From positions 558,001-622,000 of the forward strand of contig NZ_CP035733.1 of assembly GCF_009768975.1 (NCBI RefSeq): a DNA stretch of 64,000 nt, read 5' to 3'. The notes beneath the pieces were generated by a model that saw only the letters and a program-made list of their open reading frames with translations, was not told the origin of the DNA and made no database searches. The translations under genes were made by a program, and so were the position numbers. The DNA comes from Sphingorhabdus lacus. Lineage in GTDB: Bacteria > Pseudomonadota > Alphaproteobacteria > Sphingomonadales > Sphingomonadaceae. Of this stretch, positions 29,588-38,273 are shown one piece after another. Numbering within the stretch: position 1 is the stretch's first letter; the number at the start of each line of letters is the position of its first letter.

Positions 29588-30397
29588 CTACCCCTTTTTG
29601 GGCGGTAGCGGGAAGAAGCCGGACGTGCGGGCCACATATTCGGCATAGCCCGGCCGCGTTTTCTTCATGCCATATTCCAGCAACGGTTTGCCCGACCATT
29701 TGGTGAGCGTGAAGGTCAGGAACAACGGGCCGACGATGCTGATCCAGCCGGGCAGGCCCGATTCCGCAGCAATCAGCCATATGCCCCACCAGGTGCAGGC
29801 ATCGCCGAAATAATTGGGGTGGCGGGTATAGCGCCACAGGCCGGTGTCGAGCACCTTACCCTTGTTGGCCGGATCCTTGCGAAAGGCGTTGAGCTGCGCG
29901 TCGCCGATGGTTTCAAAGGCGATACCGATCAGCGCGATGGCGGCACCAACGGCGCCGAGCGGGCCAATAACGGTGCGGCCACCCTCGCTCGCCCAGATGC
30001 CAAGCTGCGCCGGAAGGCAGGTAATGAACAGCAGCGGCGCCTGCGTCAGAAATACTGCGATCAGCGACGTTTTGGCCCAGCTCCAGCCCTTTTTCTCCAT
30101 ACGGCTGGCCATGATCTTGGTATAGCGCGGGTCTTCGCCATGCGCGCGCCAGCGGACCCATAAATGGATCGTCAGCCGCATTCCCCACAGCGTCGTCAGT
30201 CCCAGAATAAGGTTGGAGCGCGCGCCGGGATTAGCCGACTGCGCCCATGTCGCCCACGCCAGCACGACCATGCCAAATGCCCAGAAGGCATCGATAAAGG
30301 ACACATCCCGGATCCGCACCGAATATGCCCAGAGCAGCAATATCGCGACCATCAGCGCCACGCCGTTCAGGGCGAGAGTAGAAAAAACATCGGTCAT
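29588..30397 (-). CDS. DUF1295 (steroid 5-alpha-reductase-like) membrane protein
   Basis: A 269-residue multi-helix membrane protein. The C-terminal part has LWRYTRHPNYFGDACTWWGI, the signature shared by DUF1295, steroid 5-alpha reductases and isoprenylcysteine methyltransferases. This region binds NADPH or SAM in relatives. The bacterial function is not established. It overlaps the upstream acyltransferase gene by 4 bp (ATGA), so both are likely lipid-related and co-translated. Confidence 0.85.
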   Translation of the reverse strand: MTDVFSTLALNGVALMVAILLLWAYSVRIRDVSFIDAFWAFGMVVLAWATWAQSANPGARSNLILGLTTLWGMRLTIHLWVRWRAHGEDPRYTKIMASRMEKKGWSWAKTSLIAVFLTQAPLLFITCLPAQLGIWASEGGRTVIGPLGAVGAAIALIGIAFETIGDAQLNAFRKDPANKGKVLDTGLWRYTRHPNYFGDACTWWGIWLIAAESGLPGWISIVGPLFLTFTLTKWSGKPLLEYGMKKTRPGYAEYVARTSGFFPLPPKKG

Positions 30398-30999
30398 TCT
30401 TCGTCCTTCGCCAACACTGCGGTCATGCCCTTTGCAGGATGCTTGGGCGTCACCTTGGCATAGATTTCGGCCACTTTGGCCATGTCCGCCTTATAGTCGC
30501 CCGTTGGCCAAATTGCGGGACCCAGTCCACCGGATTTGGACGGATAGTCCATCATCCCGACCACGAGCGGCACGCCCGCGCCTACCGCGATATGGTAGAA
30601 ACCCGTCTTCCACGCCTTCACCGTATCACGGGTCCCCTCAGGCGCAATGGTCAGCATGAATTCGGTGCGCCGCTGAAATTCGTCGACCATCTGCTGGACA
30701 TAATTTTTGCTCGACGACCGGTCGACCGGCACGCCGCCCATATCGAGCATGAAATTTTTCCAGGGCCAGCGGAAGAGCGAGCTTTTGGCCATGAAATGTG
30801 GACGGATACCGAGTTCATCGGTCAGTCCGAGAAAATAGACAAAGTCCCAATTGGAGGTGTGCGGGGCGGCGATAAGCACGAATTTGCGCGGTTCCGGCAC
30901 AACTCCATGCGCGCGCCAACCATGCCGCCGGTAGATGCCGACCAGTGCTTTTCGGAAAAGCCGGGAAATCCAGCTTGGCTTCCGCTCCTCAAATGACAT
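30394..30999 (-). CDS. Lysophospholipid acyltransferase family protein
   Basis: A 201-residue PlsC-like acyltransferase. The catalytic HX4D motif is HTSNWD (residues 47-52) and the substrate motif is PEGTR. It would transfer an acyl chain to a glycerophosphate or similar alcohol at the inner membrane. The short length and lack of a long N-terminal helix place it among PlsC-like proteins rather than classical PlsC. GGAGGA six bases before 30999 fixes the start. It is translationally coupled to the DUF1295 gene. Confidence 0.85.
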   Translation of the reverse strand: MSFEERKPSWISRLFRKALVGIYRRHGWRAHGVVPEPRKFVLIAAPHTSNWDFVYFLGLTDELGIRPHFMAKSSLFRWPWKNFMLDMGGVPVDRSSSKNYVQQMVDEFQRRTEFMLTIAPEGTRDTVKAWKTGFYHIAVGAGVPLVVGMMDYPSKSGGLGPAIWPTGDYKADMAKVAEIYAKVTPKHPAKGMTAVLAKDEE

Positions 31000-31117
31000 T
31001 CTTGTCCTCCCCGGATCTCTGCTTAACGAAGTTACCGCCTGCTGCAAACGGCTTGTTTCAAAGATACGCAGGCGCTAGGCATCCGGACGCAATGACAACA
31101 AATAAGCGGGAAAAATA

Positions 31118-32257
31118 ATGTCGCAAAACGCGCAGGGTGCAATACCGGTGATATCCTCAACGGGATTGTTTACGCCGACCGATACGATCAGCAATGAAGA
31201 GCTCGTCGCCAGCTTCAACGCCTATGCGGACCGCTATAATGCAGCGCATCCCGATGCCGAGCCGCTGACCCACAGCTCGGTCGAATTTGTCGAAAAGGCG
31301 AGTGGCATCAAATCCCGCCATGTGATGGACAAGGCTGCAATCCTCGATCCCGATATCATGGAGCCACGTTATCCCGAACGGCCCAACGACCAGATTTCGC
31401 TGATGGCGGAAATCGGCGTCGCCGCTTGCCGGCAAGCGCTAGAGGCCGCCGGACGCGATGTGGCTGATGTCGACGCGGTTTTATGCGCTGCATCCAATAT
31501 GCAACGTGCCTATCCGGCAATGGCGGTCGAAATACAGCATGAGCTCGGAATGCAGCGCGGCTTCGGCTTTGACATGAATGTTGCCTGTTCGTCCGCCACC
31601 TTCGGTATCCAGACCGCCGCCGACTATATCCGTAGCGGCAATGCAAAGTCGGTATTGGTAGTCAATCCGGAAATCACCTCCGGCCATTTGAACTGGCGCG
31701 ACCGCGACAGCCATTTTATTTTCGGCGATGTCGCAACAGCGATACTGGTCGAGGCGCGTGATATTGCTCCGGAACAGCATTGGGAAATTCTCGGCACCCG
31801 CCTGAAGACCCAGTTTTCCAATAATATCCGGAACAATTTCGGTTTCCTGAACCGCGCCCATGGCGACGGTCCTGTCGACCAGAGCGGACCGCGCAACGAC
31901 AAGCTGTTCGTGCAGGAAGGGCGCAAGGTTTTCAAGGAAGTGGTGCCGATGGTCGGGCAGATGATCCTGGAGCATGCCGACAGTCTGGGGCTGTCCGGAT
32001 CGGACTTGCGCCGCATGTGGCTGCATCAGGCCAATACCGGCATGAACCGCCTGATCGCGCATAAGGTTTTGGGACATGAAGCCAGCGAAGATGAAAGTCC
32101 GACCGTGCTTGACACCTATGCCAATACGTCCAGCGCCGGTTCGATCATTGCTTTCCACAAGCATAATGCCGATCTTTCGGCGGGCGATGTGGGGCTGATC
32201 TGTTCGTTTGGCGCGGGTTATTCGGCCGGCTGTGTCTTTGTTCGCAAGGTCGCCTAA
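31118..32257 (+). CDS. Beta-ketoacyl-ACP synthase III family protein
   Basis: A 379-residue FabH-type condensing enzyme. Active-site Cys157 sits in NVACSSATFGIQ, the catalytic His in WLHQANTG and the Asn in YANTSSAG. It is longer than housekeeping FabH (about 320 residues) because of N-terminal insertions (residues 35-90). It probably condenses an acyl-CoA starter with malonyl-ACP or another acyl thioester, but the specific product is unknown. It is divergent from the acyltransferase/DUF1295 pair, which suggests a shared lipid role. A GGGAAAAATA stretch precedes the ATG. Confidence 0.88.
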   Translation: MSQNAQGAIPVISSTGLFTPTDTISNEELVASFNAYADRYNAAHPDAEPLTHSSVEFVEKASGIKSRHVMDKAAILDPDIMEPRYPERPNDQISLMAEIGVAACRQALEAAGRDVADVDAVLCAASNMQRAYPAMAVEIQHELGMQRGFGFDMNVACSSATFGIQTAADYIRSGNAKSVLVVNPEITSGHLNWRDRDSHFIFGDVATAILVEARDIAPEQHWEILGTRLKTQFSNNIRNNFGFLNRAHGDGPVDQSGPRNDKLFVQEGRKVFKEVVPMVGQMILEHADSLGLSGSDLRRMWLHQANTGMNRLIAHKVLGHEASEDESPTVLDTYANTSSAGSIIAFHKHNADLSAGDVGLICSFGAGYSAGCVFVRKVA

Positions 32258-32290
32258 GCCACTTTCATATTTTTCAGTCCGGCGCTGATG

Positions 32291-32614
32291 TCAGTGTCGC
32301 AAGGCCAGCGCCGGATTTGTTTTGATGATGTGCTCGTAAACCGCCGGATAGAGTTTCCGTTTGAATTCGCAGCCATAATAGTCGTTCTCGTGCCAGGCGA
32401 TCCGGGCTTCCATCGCCTCTAATCCCGGCATGGTCAGAAAAATGGTGCGATCCTTGGGGATCAGGAAAACACAATGCATCCGGAAACCTGATTGCGACAG
32501 GTCTATAACGGATATCTTTTGCTTCCCTCCGCCTCTTTCCCGGACTTCACCGGCAATGCGGACCTCGTCCCGTCGGAACAGGCGCGAGTTAAAGAGATGT
32601 TCGTCTCCAGCCAA
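32291..32614 (-). CDS. PilZ domain protein with TTG start
   Basis: A 107-residue protein. The RxxxR motif appears as RDEVR and the second c-di-GMP motif as DLSQSG, followed by the late PilZ beta strands (MEARIAWHENDYYGCEF). The start is a TTG at 32614 placed six bases after a perfect AGGAGG; the longer frame (to 32692) would run into the pspC-like gene. It lies 75 bp downstream of that gene and may be co-transcribed with it. The downstream target of c-di-GMP signalling is unknown. Confidence 0.82.
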   Translation of the reverse strand: MAGDEHLFNSRLFRRDEVRIAGEVRERGGGKQKISVIDLSQSGFRMHCVFLIPKDRTIFLTMPGLEAMEARIAWHENDYYGCEFKRKLYPAVYEHIIKTNPALALRH

Positions 32615-32688
32615 CCGCTGCCTCCTGCTAAACGGAAATATAGTTTCCTTAACGGCAGCGGCAAGCAATCCTTTATGTCCGCTTCGGA

Positions 32689-32865
32689 TCAATCCAATAT
32701 CATGGCGAGCAGGATATAGATCAGGATCGGCGAACCAAAGCCAATCAGGGTGGCTACCGCAAAGATCAGGCGAACGATCATCGGGTCAATCCCGGACCAA
32801 TTTGCCAATCCAGCGCATACGCCGAGGATCTTCTTATTGGCTTTATCCAGAACCAAACGTGCCAT
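32689..32865 (-). CDS. PspC domain small membrane protein
   Basis: A 58-residue protein consisting of a single PspC domain. The first 30 residues contain KKILGVCAGLANWSGIDPMIVRL, with residues split here only by reading order. A hydrophobic segment follows (IFAVATLIGFGSPILIYILLAMIL). PspC domains sense envelope stress in the phage-shock response. Stand-alone copies are common in sphingomonads. GGGAG lies eight bases before the ATG. Confidence 0.82.
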   Translation of the reverse strand: MARLVLDKANKKILGVCAGLANWSGIDPMIVRLIFAVATLIGFGSPILIYILLAMILD

Positions 32866-32911
32866 TTTTATAACTCCCTAAACAAGATGAATGTGGATGG
32901 TTTGCGCCGTC

Positions 32912-33031
32912 TTAAGCAACGAGGCTTGCAACAGGAGCAACAGCGGGTGCAACGCTCAGGCCGATGGTGATGAATGCGCATACAACTGCTGCAAAGACCG
33001 ATACGATTTGATTACGCGAAGACTGTGTCAT
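32912..33031 (-). CDS. 39-residue small hydrophobic protein
   Basis: A very short frame (MTQSSRNQIVSVFAAVVCAF ...) with one hydrophobic helix and an Ala/Val/Pro tail, preceded by AAGGAAC at good spacing. It lies just upstream of the pspC-like gene in the same orientation, 46 bp away. I assign no function. Small proteins of this form beside PspC are familiar from sphingomonads, from memory. It could be a signal-peptide-like or membrane-stress peptide. Confidence 0.6.
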   Translation of the reverse strand: MTQSSRNQIVSVFAAVVCAFITIGLSVAPAVAPVASLVA

Positions 33032-33259
33032 TTTAAGTTCCTTTTCAATTTGCCGAACCATTCCGGCTATGCAGACTACTGTGCACGGGGTGTGCCAGTT
33101 TTGAAAAAGACATATAATACAATGCTATAATTGAATTATGAAGCAATCGTCAGTGTTGTAACATTTCATAAAGTGGTGAAATATCCCAATAGTTGGTAAG
33201 TGGATTTCGCCAAATAACCGGGTTGACCCTAGCCCGCCATGATATAGCAGAAACGGCAG

Positions 33260-34321
33260 ATGGCCCTTTCCCGACTGACCCTGACCGAATTTCGCAATCA
33301 CGTCCATCTGACGTTGACTCCGCAAGCGCCGTTCATTGCGCTCTACGGCGCGAACGGGGCGGGGAAAACGAATATATTGGAAGCGGTATCCTTGCTGGTC
33401 CCGGGGCGGGGGTTGCGCCGTGCGGCCCTTTCCGAAATGGCCTATAGCGCGGGGAGCGGCGGCTTTTCGATTTCGGCCGAGCTCGATGGTACCGTCATCG
33501 GCACCGGTATAGACGCTGCCCAGCCCGAACGGCGCAAAGTGCGCATCAACAGCGCCAATGCCACGATCAACAATCTGGCGGAGTGGATTTCGGCGATTTG
33601 GCTGACCCCGGCGATGGACCGGCTCTTTGTCGATGGTGCCGGCGCGCGGCGGCGGTTTCTGGACCGGCTGGTCCTTGCACTAGAGCCGAACCACGCCCGC
33701 AACAGCAGCCGCTATGAAAAGGCCGTGCAGCAGCGCAACCGCATCCTGACGTCGCCGGATGGCGCGGATCCTCTTTGGCTTGACGCGATTGAAGCGCAAA
33801 TGGCCGAGAGCGGGGCGGCGATCATCGAAGCGCGGGCGCGCATGTTGCAGTCGCTGGCCGTTCAACTGGACCATGCGCCGACGGACCCTTTTCCAGTGCC
33901 TGCAATTATTCTGGCGATGGACGGCCCGGTTTCGGCTGATGATCTTAAAGCCCATTGGCGCACGACACGGCGCAAGGATGCCGGGGCAGGGCGCACTCTG
34001 ACCGGCCCCCACCGCGCCGACCTGGTCGTGCACAACCGTGCCAATGGGCAGGCGGCGGACCGCTGTTCGACCGGCGAGCAGAAGGCACTGATGCTCTCGC
34101 TTATCCTCGCCCACGCGGCACTGGTATCCGCGCAGCGTGGCGCGCCGCCGATTTTATTGCTCGACGAAGTCGCCGCCCACCTCGACCCCGACCGCCGCGC
34201 GGCGTTGTTCGCGCGATTGGGTGAGACGGGCGCACAGGTGTGGATGACCGGAACCGAAGCCGCGTTGTTCGACGCCATCGGCCCCGCGGCGCATTTGGTA
34301 GCGGTTCCGGGAGTGGGTTGA
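33260..34321 (+). CDS. recF: DNA replication and repair protein RecF
   Basis: A 353-residue SMC-like ATPase that helps load RecA at gapped DNA with RecOR. Walker A GANGAGKT is at residues 30-37, the ABC signature is STGEQKALMLSL, and Walker B is ILLLDEVAAHLD. The length is normal. It is not next to dnaN or gyrB here. No strong ribosome-binding site is visible; the start is chosen from the family N-terminus (LTLTEFRNH). Confidence 0.94.
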   Translation: MALSRLTLTEFRNHVHLTLTPQAPFIALYGANGAGKTNILEAVSLLVPGRGLRRAALSEMAYSAGSGGFSISAELDGTVIGTGIDAAQPERRKVRINSANATINNLAEWISAIWLTPAMDRLFVDGAGARRRFLDRLVLALEPNHARNSSRYEKAVQQRNRILTSPDGADPLWLDAIEAQMAESGAAIIEARARMLQSLAVQLDHAPTDPFPVPAIILAMDGPVSADDLKAHWRTTRRKDAGAGRTLTGPHRADLVVHNRANGQAADRCSTGEQKALMLSLILAHAALVSAQRGAPPILLLDEVAAHLDPDRRAALFARLGETGAQVWMTGTEAALFDAIGPAAHLVAVPGVG

Positions 34322-34386
34322 AGTTTTGAACCGTCCCAAACCGCATTTCGCAAGAAGATGTGGGTGCACCAATTAGTTACACCACA

Positions 34387-34417
34387 CCGTCACCCTGAAA
34401 CAAGTTCAGGGTGACGG
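34387..34417. repeat. CCCTGAA-type hairpin repeat, copy 2
   Basis: Arms CCGTCACCCTGAA and TTCAGGGTGACGG around ACAAG, 31 bp. It lies between the convergent recF and clpA genes and is identical in core to the 9171 copy. Confidence 0.75.
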
Positions 34418-34533
34418 GGCTATTGAGAGACCTGGACTGATTATGATTGCACGTTGAGTTCGGTCGTGCCGAAGTAACGGTCAGCATAGCGAACCGGGGA
34501 ACTGCCCTTCACAGGACAATTCCCCGTCATCAA

Positions 34534-36873
34534 TCACTTCGCCTTGCTGGCTTTACCCGTCGCCTTTTTGGGTGCCTTGGGCTTGGCGGCCTTGGGCGGG
34601 GCGGGGGTTATTTCGAAGGCGGGGGCGCCGTCTTTCATGTGCACTGCGACTTCGCCACCATGCACCAGCTTTCCGAACAGCAATTCTTCGGCCAGCGGTT
34701 GCTTGATCTTTTCCTGGATCAGGCGGCCCATCGGGCGTGCGCCATAGAGCTTGTCATACCCGCGCTCGGTCAACCAGGCACGCGCCTCGTCGTCGAGCTT
34801 GATATGGACATTCTGGTCGGCCAGTTGCAGTTCGAGTTGCAGAATGAACTTGTCGACCACGCGTGCCACAACCTCGGTCGGCAGATAGCCAAAGGGCACC
34901 TGCGCATCGAGACGGTTGCGGAATTCAGGGGCGAACAGCTTCTTCACGGCTTCGTCGCCTGCATCTTCCTTGCTGATATTATTGCCGAAGCCGATGCCTT
35001 CCTTCGCCATGTCGCTGGCGCCGGCATTGGTCGTCATGATCAGGATGACATTGCGGAAATCGACCGTCTTGCCATGATGATCGGTCAGGCGGCCATTATC
35101 CATGACCTGCAGCAGAATGTTGAACAGGTCCGGATGGGCCTTTTCAATTTCATCGAGCAACAGCACGCAATGCGGGTTCTGGTCGACCGCATCGGTCAGC
35201 AGACCGCCCTGGTCAAAACCGACATAGCCCGGAGGTGCACCGATGAGGCGCGAGACCGAATGGCGTTCCATATATTCGCTCATGTCAAAACGCTTGAGCG
35301 GGATGCCCATGATCGTTGCCAACTGGCGCGCAACTTCGGTCTTACCAACGCCCGTGGGGCCGGAGAACAGATAGTTGCCGATGGGCTTGTCGCCGTCACG
35401 CAAACCGGCACGCGACAATTTGATCGCGCTGGCGAGCACTTCGATGGCCTTGTCCTGCCCGAAGACCACACGCTTCAGATCGGCTTCGAGCGTGCCCAAA
35501 GCGGTCTTGTCGTCGGTCGACACATTTTTCGGCGGGATGCGCGCGATTGTGGCAATAACGGCCTCAATCTCGCGTGCGGTGATCAGCTTGCGGCGCTTGG
35601 ACGGCGCAACGAGCATCTGCATCGCGCCGACTTCGTCGATGACGTCGATGGCCTTGTCCGGCAATTTGCGGTCGTTGATATAGCGCGCGGAAAGTTCCAC
35701 AGCGGCCTTCAGCGCGTCGGGCGTATATTTGACCTTGTGATGGTCTTCAAAGGCACTGCGCAGACCGGCCAGGATCTTGATCGTGTCGTCGATTGTGGGT
35801 TCGTTGACGTCGATCTTCTGGAACCGGCGCAGCAGGGCGCGGTCTTTTTCGAAATGGTTGCGGAATTCCTTGTAGGTCGTCGACCCGATGCAGCGGATGG
35901 TGCCGCCCGACAAAGCCGGTTTCAGTAGGTTCGACGCATCCATTGCGCCGCCGCTGGTTGCGCCAGCGCCGATGACGGTGTGGATTTCATCAATGAACAG
36001 GATCGCGTCAGGCAGCTTTTCAAGCTCCGATACCACGGCCTTCAACCGTTCTTCAAAGTCACCGCGATAGCGCGTGCCTGCAAGCAAGGCGCCCATGTCG
36101 AGCGAGTAGATGACGGCGGGCAACAGTACTTCGGGAACCTGCTTTTCGACGATGCGCCGCGCAAGTCCTTCGGCAATGGCAGTTTTGCCGACGCCGGGCT
36201 CGCCCACATAAAGCGGGTTGTTCTTCGACCGGCGGCACAGGATCTGCACCGTGCGGTCGACCTCGGCCGTGCGCCCGATCAACGGATCGATGCGGCCCTG
36301 CTTTGCCTTTTCGTTCAGATTGACGGTGAACTGGTCAAGCGCGCCTTCTTTCTTGTCCTTCTTGGTCTTGCTTTCCTCTGGTTCTTCACCCTTTTGTTCG
36401 CTGCCTTGCACCTGGCGAGGTTCAGCCAGCTTGCCGTCCTTGCCAATGCCGTGGCTGATATAGGATACCGCGTCGAGGCGGCTCATATCCTGCTGTTGCA
36501 GGAAGTAGACGGCGTAGCTTTCCCGTTCGGAAAAGAGTGCCACGAGCACATTTGCGCCGGTGACGACATCCTTGCCGGAGCTTTGGACGTGCAAAATTGC
36601 CCGTTGCACCACCCGCTGGAAACCGCTGGTGGGGGAGGGGTCAACCTTGCCTTCGACGCGCAGGCTCTCGAGCTCGCTGTCGAGATAGGTGATGACGACG
36701 TCGGACAATTCACCGAGATCTACACCGCAGGCCTGCATCACCTTGGCGGCATCGGCATCGTCGATCAGCGCGAGCAGAAGATGCTCCAGAGTCGCATATT
36801 CATGGGCGCGGTCGCCTGCATGCTTGAGCGCGTTGTGGAGCGTTGCTTCCAGCGATTCCGCAAATGATGGCAT
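34534..36873 (-). CDS. clpA: ATP-dependent Clp protease ATP-binding subunit ClpA
   Basis: A 779-residue AAA+ unfoldase that feeds substrates to ClpP. The N-domain (about 1-150) has the repeated Clp_N form. Nucleotide-binding domain 1 has Walker A GEPGVGKTA near residue 212 and LFIDEIHT. Domain 2 has GPTGVGKTE near residue 495, LLLDEIEKAH and the C-terminal YGARPMGRLIQE. The absence of the long middle domain distinguishes it from ClpB. The C-terminus ends in a Lys/Pro/Ala-rich tail. AAGGAAC precedes the ATG. No clpS gene lies directly upstream in this window. Confidence 0.95.
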   Translation of the reverse strand: MPSFAESLEATLHNALKHAGDRAHEYATLEHLLLALIDDADAAKVMQACGVDLGELSDVVITYLDSELESLRVEGKVDPSPTSGFQRVVQRAILHVQSSGKDVVTGANVLVALFSERESYAVYFLQQQDMSRLDAVSYISHGIGKDGKLAEPRQVQGSEQKGEEPEESKTKKDKKEGALDQFTVNLNEKAKQGRIDPLIGRTAEVDRTVQILCRRSKNNPLYVGEPGVGKTAIAEGLARRIVEKQVPEVLLPAVIYSLDMGALLAGTRYRGDFEERLKAVVSELEKLPDAILFIDEIHTVIGAGATSGGAMDASNLLKPALSGGTIRCIGSTTYKEFRNHFEKDRALLRRFQKIDVNEPTIDDTIKILAGLRSAFEDHHKVKYTPDALKAAVELSARYINDRKLPDKAIDVIDEVGAMQMLVAPSKRRKLITAREIEAVIATIARIPPKNVSTDDKTALGTLEADLKRVVFGQDKAIEVLASAIKLSRAGLRDGDKPIGNYLFSGPTGVGKTEVARQLATIMGIPLKRFDMSEYMERHSVSRLIGAPPGYVGFDQGGLLTDAVDQNPHCVLLLDEIEKAHPDLFNILLQVMDNGRLTDHHGKTVDFRNVILIMTTNAGASDMAKEGIGFGNNISKEDAGDEAVKKLFAPEFRNRLDAQVPFGYLPTEVVARVVDKFILQLELQLADQNVHIKLDDEARAWLTERGYDKLYGARPMGRLIQEKIKQPLAEELLFGKLVHGGEVAVHMKDGAPAFEITPAPPKAAKPKAPKKATGKASKAK

Positions 36874-36916
36874 GGTGTTGTTCCTTAAACTGGGGTCGCT
36901 GGGGTCAGTTCACTCT

Positions 36917-36945
36917 ATATCGGTTTCGTCTTTTGCGCTTTCAAC
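36917..36945 (-). promoter_or_regulatory. Possible sigma-32 (heat-shock) promoter of clpA
   Basis: On the minus strand GTTGAAA and CCGATAT are separated by 15 bases, close to the RpoH consensus CTTGAAA-N11..16-CCCATnT. The -10 element ends about 43 bp before the clpA start codon. ClpA is heat-shock regulated in several proteobacteria, which fits. Confidence 0.4.
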
Positions 36946-37001
36946 TGCATTTCTGAAGTTAACGGCAAAAGGGTGAAAAATTCATGCCGCGCCATGGTTT
37001 T

Positions 37002-37199
37002 TCACTTTTTAAATAACGCGTCGGCGGCGCTGCGGTGGCGGGTGGCGAAGGCGATTTTGCCTTCGCACCTTGTAATCTCGGCCTTTAGGGCGGCAATCCG
37101 CGCTTCCAGTTCGTCGACCGACAGGGGATCGAGGTCCTGCCTGACCAACAGGGCCAGCGGGTCGTCACGGCGCAGCGGTAAATTCTCGTCGCTTTCCAT
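37002..37199 (-). CDS. DUF1192 family protein
   Basis: A 65-residue protein (MESDENLPLRRDDPLALLVR ...) with the DUF1192 pattern RRDDPLA, LSVDELEARI and a C-terminal coiled-coil-like helix. The family is small and conserved in alphaproteobacteria, and its function is unknown. The start at 37199 is chosen by family length; the long open frame upstream overlaps the divergent oxidoreductase and is not coding. Confidence 0.8.
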   Translation of the reverse strand: MESDENLPLRRDDPLALLVRQDLDPLSVDELEARIAALKAEITRCEGKIAFATRHRSAADALFKK

Positions 37200-37274
37200 G
37201 GTGACCAGTGTTGACTGGACCGCGGTTGCTGTCAATAAGTTCCCGCCGGAACAGGGGCGGAAATGGGGACTGAC

Positions 37275-38273
37275 ATGGCAGATTTGCCACATAATATGAC
37301 CGCGATCGAAATTTCCACGCCGGGCGGTCCCGAAGTGTTGAAGCCCTGCGACCGTCCCGTGCCGGTTCCCGGACCCGGCGAAGTGTTGCTGAAGGTCGCT
37401 TATGCAGGGGTCAACCGCCCCGATGTCGTCCAGCGCAAGGGCCTTTATCCGCCACCACCGGGCGCGAGCGATCTGCCGGGGCTGGAGGTTTCGGGAACCG
37501 TTGTTGCGACCGGCCCGGACGTCGATGACGGCGAGATGGGCGGCCGCTATTGCGCGCTGGTCTCTGGCGGAGGCTATGCCGAATATTGCATTGCCCGCCT
37601 CGACCAGTGCCTGCCCGTAGCCGCATCGCTCGGCATGGCAGAAGCCGCGGCTTTGCCAGAGACGTTGTTCACTGTCTGGCACAATGTGTTCGAGCGCGGC
37701 TATGCCTGCGACGGGGAGACGATCCTTGTCCATGGCGGGACTAGCGGCATCGGCACCATGGCGATCAAGCTGGGCAAGCTATACGGGCTGGAGGTTATCG
37801 TTACCTGCGGCTCGGACGCCAAATGCGACGCCGCCAAAGCCCTCGGCGCCGACCATGCGATCAATTACAACAGCACGGACTTTGTCGAGGCAGTGAAGGC
37901 GATCACCGGCGGTGCCGGGGTGCATATCGTGCTCGACATGGTCGCGGGCAGCTACGTCCCCCGGAATTTGCAATGCCTGCGCGAAGATGGACGCCATGTC
38001 ACCATCGCGGTGCAAGGCGGCATGGTCGCGGAAATCAACATGGCGCAGGTCATGATGCGCCGCCTGACGCTGACCGGCTCCACACTGCGCCCGCGTACTG
38101 CCGCGTTCAAGGCCCTGTTGGCGCTGGAAATCTATCAGTCGGTCTGGCCCATGGTCACCGACGGCGCGCTCCGCCCCGAAATGAACCGTATCTTCCCGCT
38201 CCGGGAAGCCGCGGCCGCCCATGCCTATATGGAATCGGGCGACCATGTCGGCAAAATTATACTCGAGGTCTAA
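37275..38273 (+). CDS. NAD(P)H quinone oxidoreductase (PIG3-type, MDR family)
   Basis: A 332-residue zinc-independent medium-chain reductase. The N-terminal AIEISTPGGPEVLK is typical of the PIG3 quinone oxidoreductase group. The NADPH-binding glycine motif is HGGTSGIGTMA near residue 150. It reduces quinones or enones with NADPH. GGGGA precedes the ATG at 37275; an ATG twelve bases upstream (37263) is also supported by AGGGG. The stop overlaps the convergent hydrolase stop by 4 bp. Confidence 0.9.
   Translation: MADLPHNMTAIEISTPGGPEVLKPCDRPVPVPGPGEVLLKVAYAGVNRPDVVQRKGLYPPPPGASDLPGLEVSGTVVATGPDVDDGEMGGRYCALVSGGGYAEYCIARLDQCLPVAASLGMAEAAALPETLFTVWHNVFERGYACDGETILVHGGTSGIGTMAIKLGKLYGLEVIVTCGSDAKCDAAKALGADHAINYNSTDFVEAVKAITGGAGVHIVLDMVAGSYVPRNLQCLREDGRHVTIAVQGGMVAEINMAQVMMRRLTLTGSTLRPRTAAFKALLALEIYQSVWPMVTDGALRPEMNRIFPLREAAAAHAYMESGDHVGKIILEV

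Noticed and set aside
34495-34526. CGGGGAA...TTCCCCG hairpin as a clpA terminator
   Set aside because: The arms are 7 bp with a long loop and there is no T tract on either strand, so the evidence is too weak to list as a feature.
34447-35928. 493-residue plus-strand frame opposite clpA
   Set aside because: It is the antisense of an unambiguous ClpA coding region and has no ribosome-binding site or recognisable domain.
37200-37733. Long upstream extension of the DUF1192 frame (243 residues in total)
   Set aside because: It runs antisense through the quinone oxidoreductase gene. The DUF1192 homology starts at 37199.
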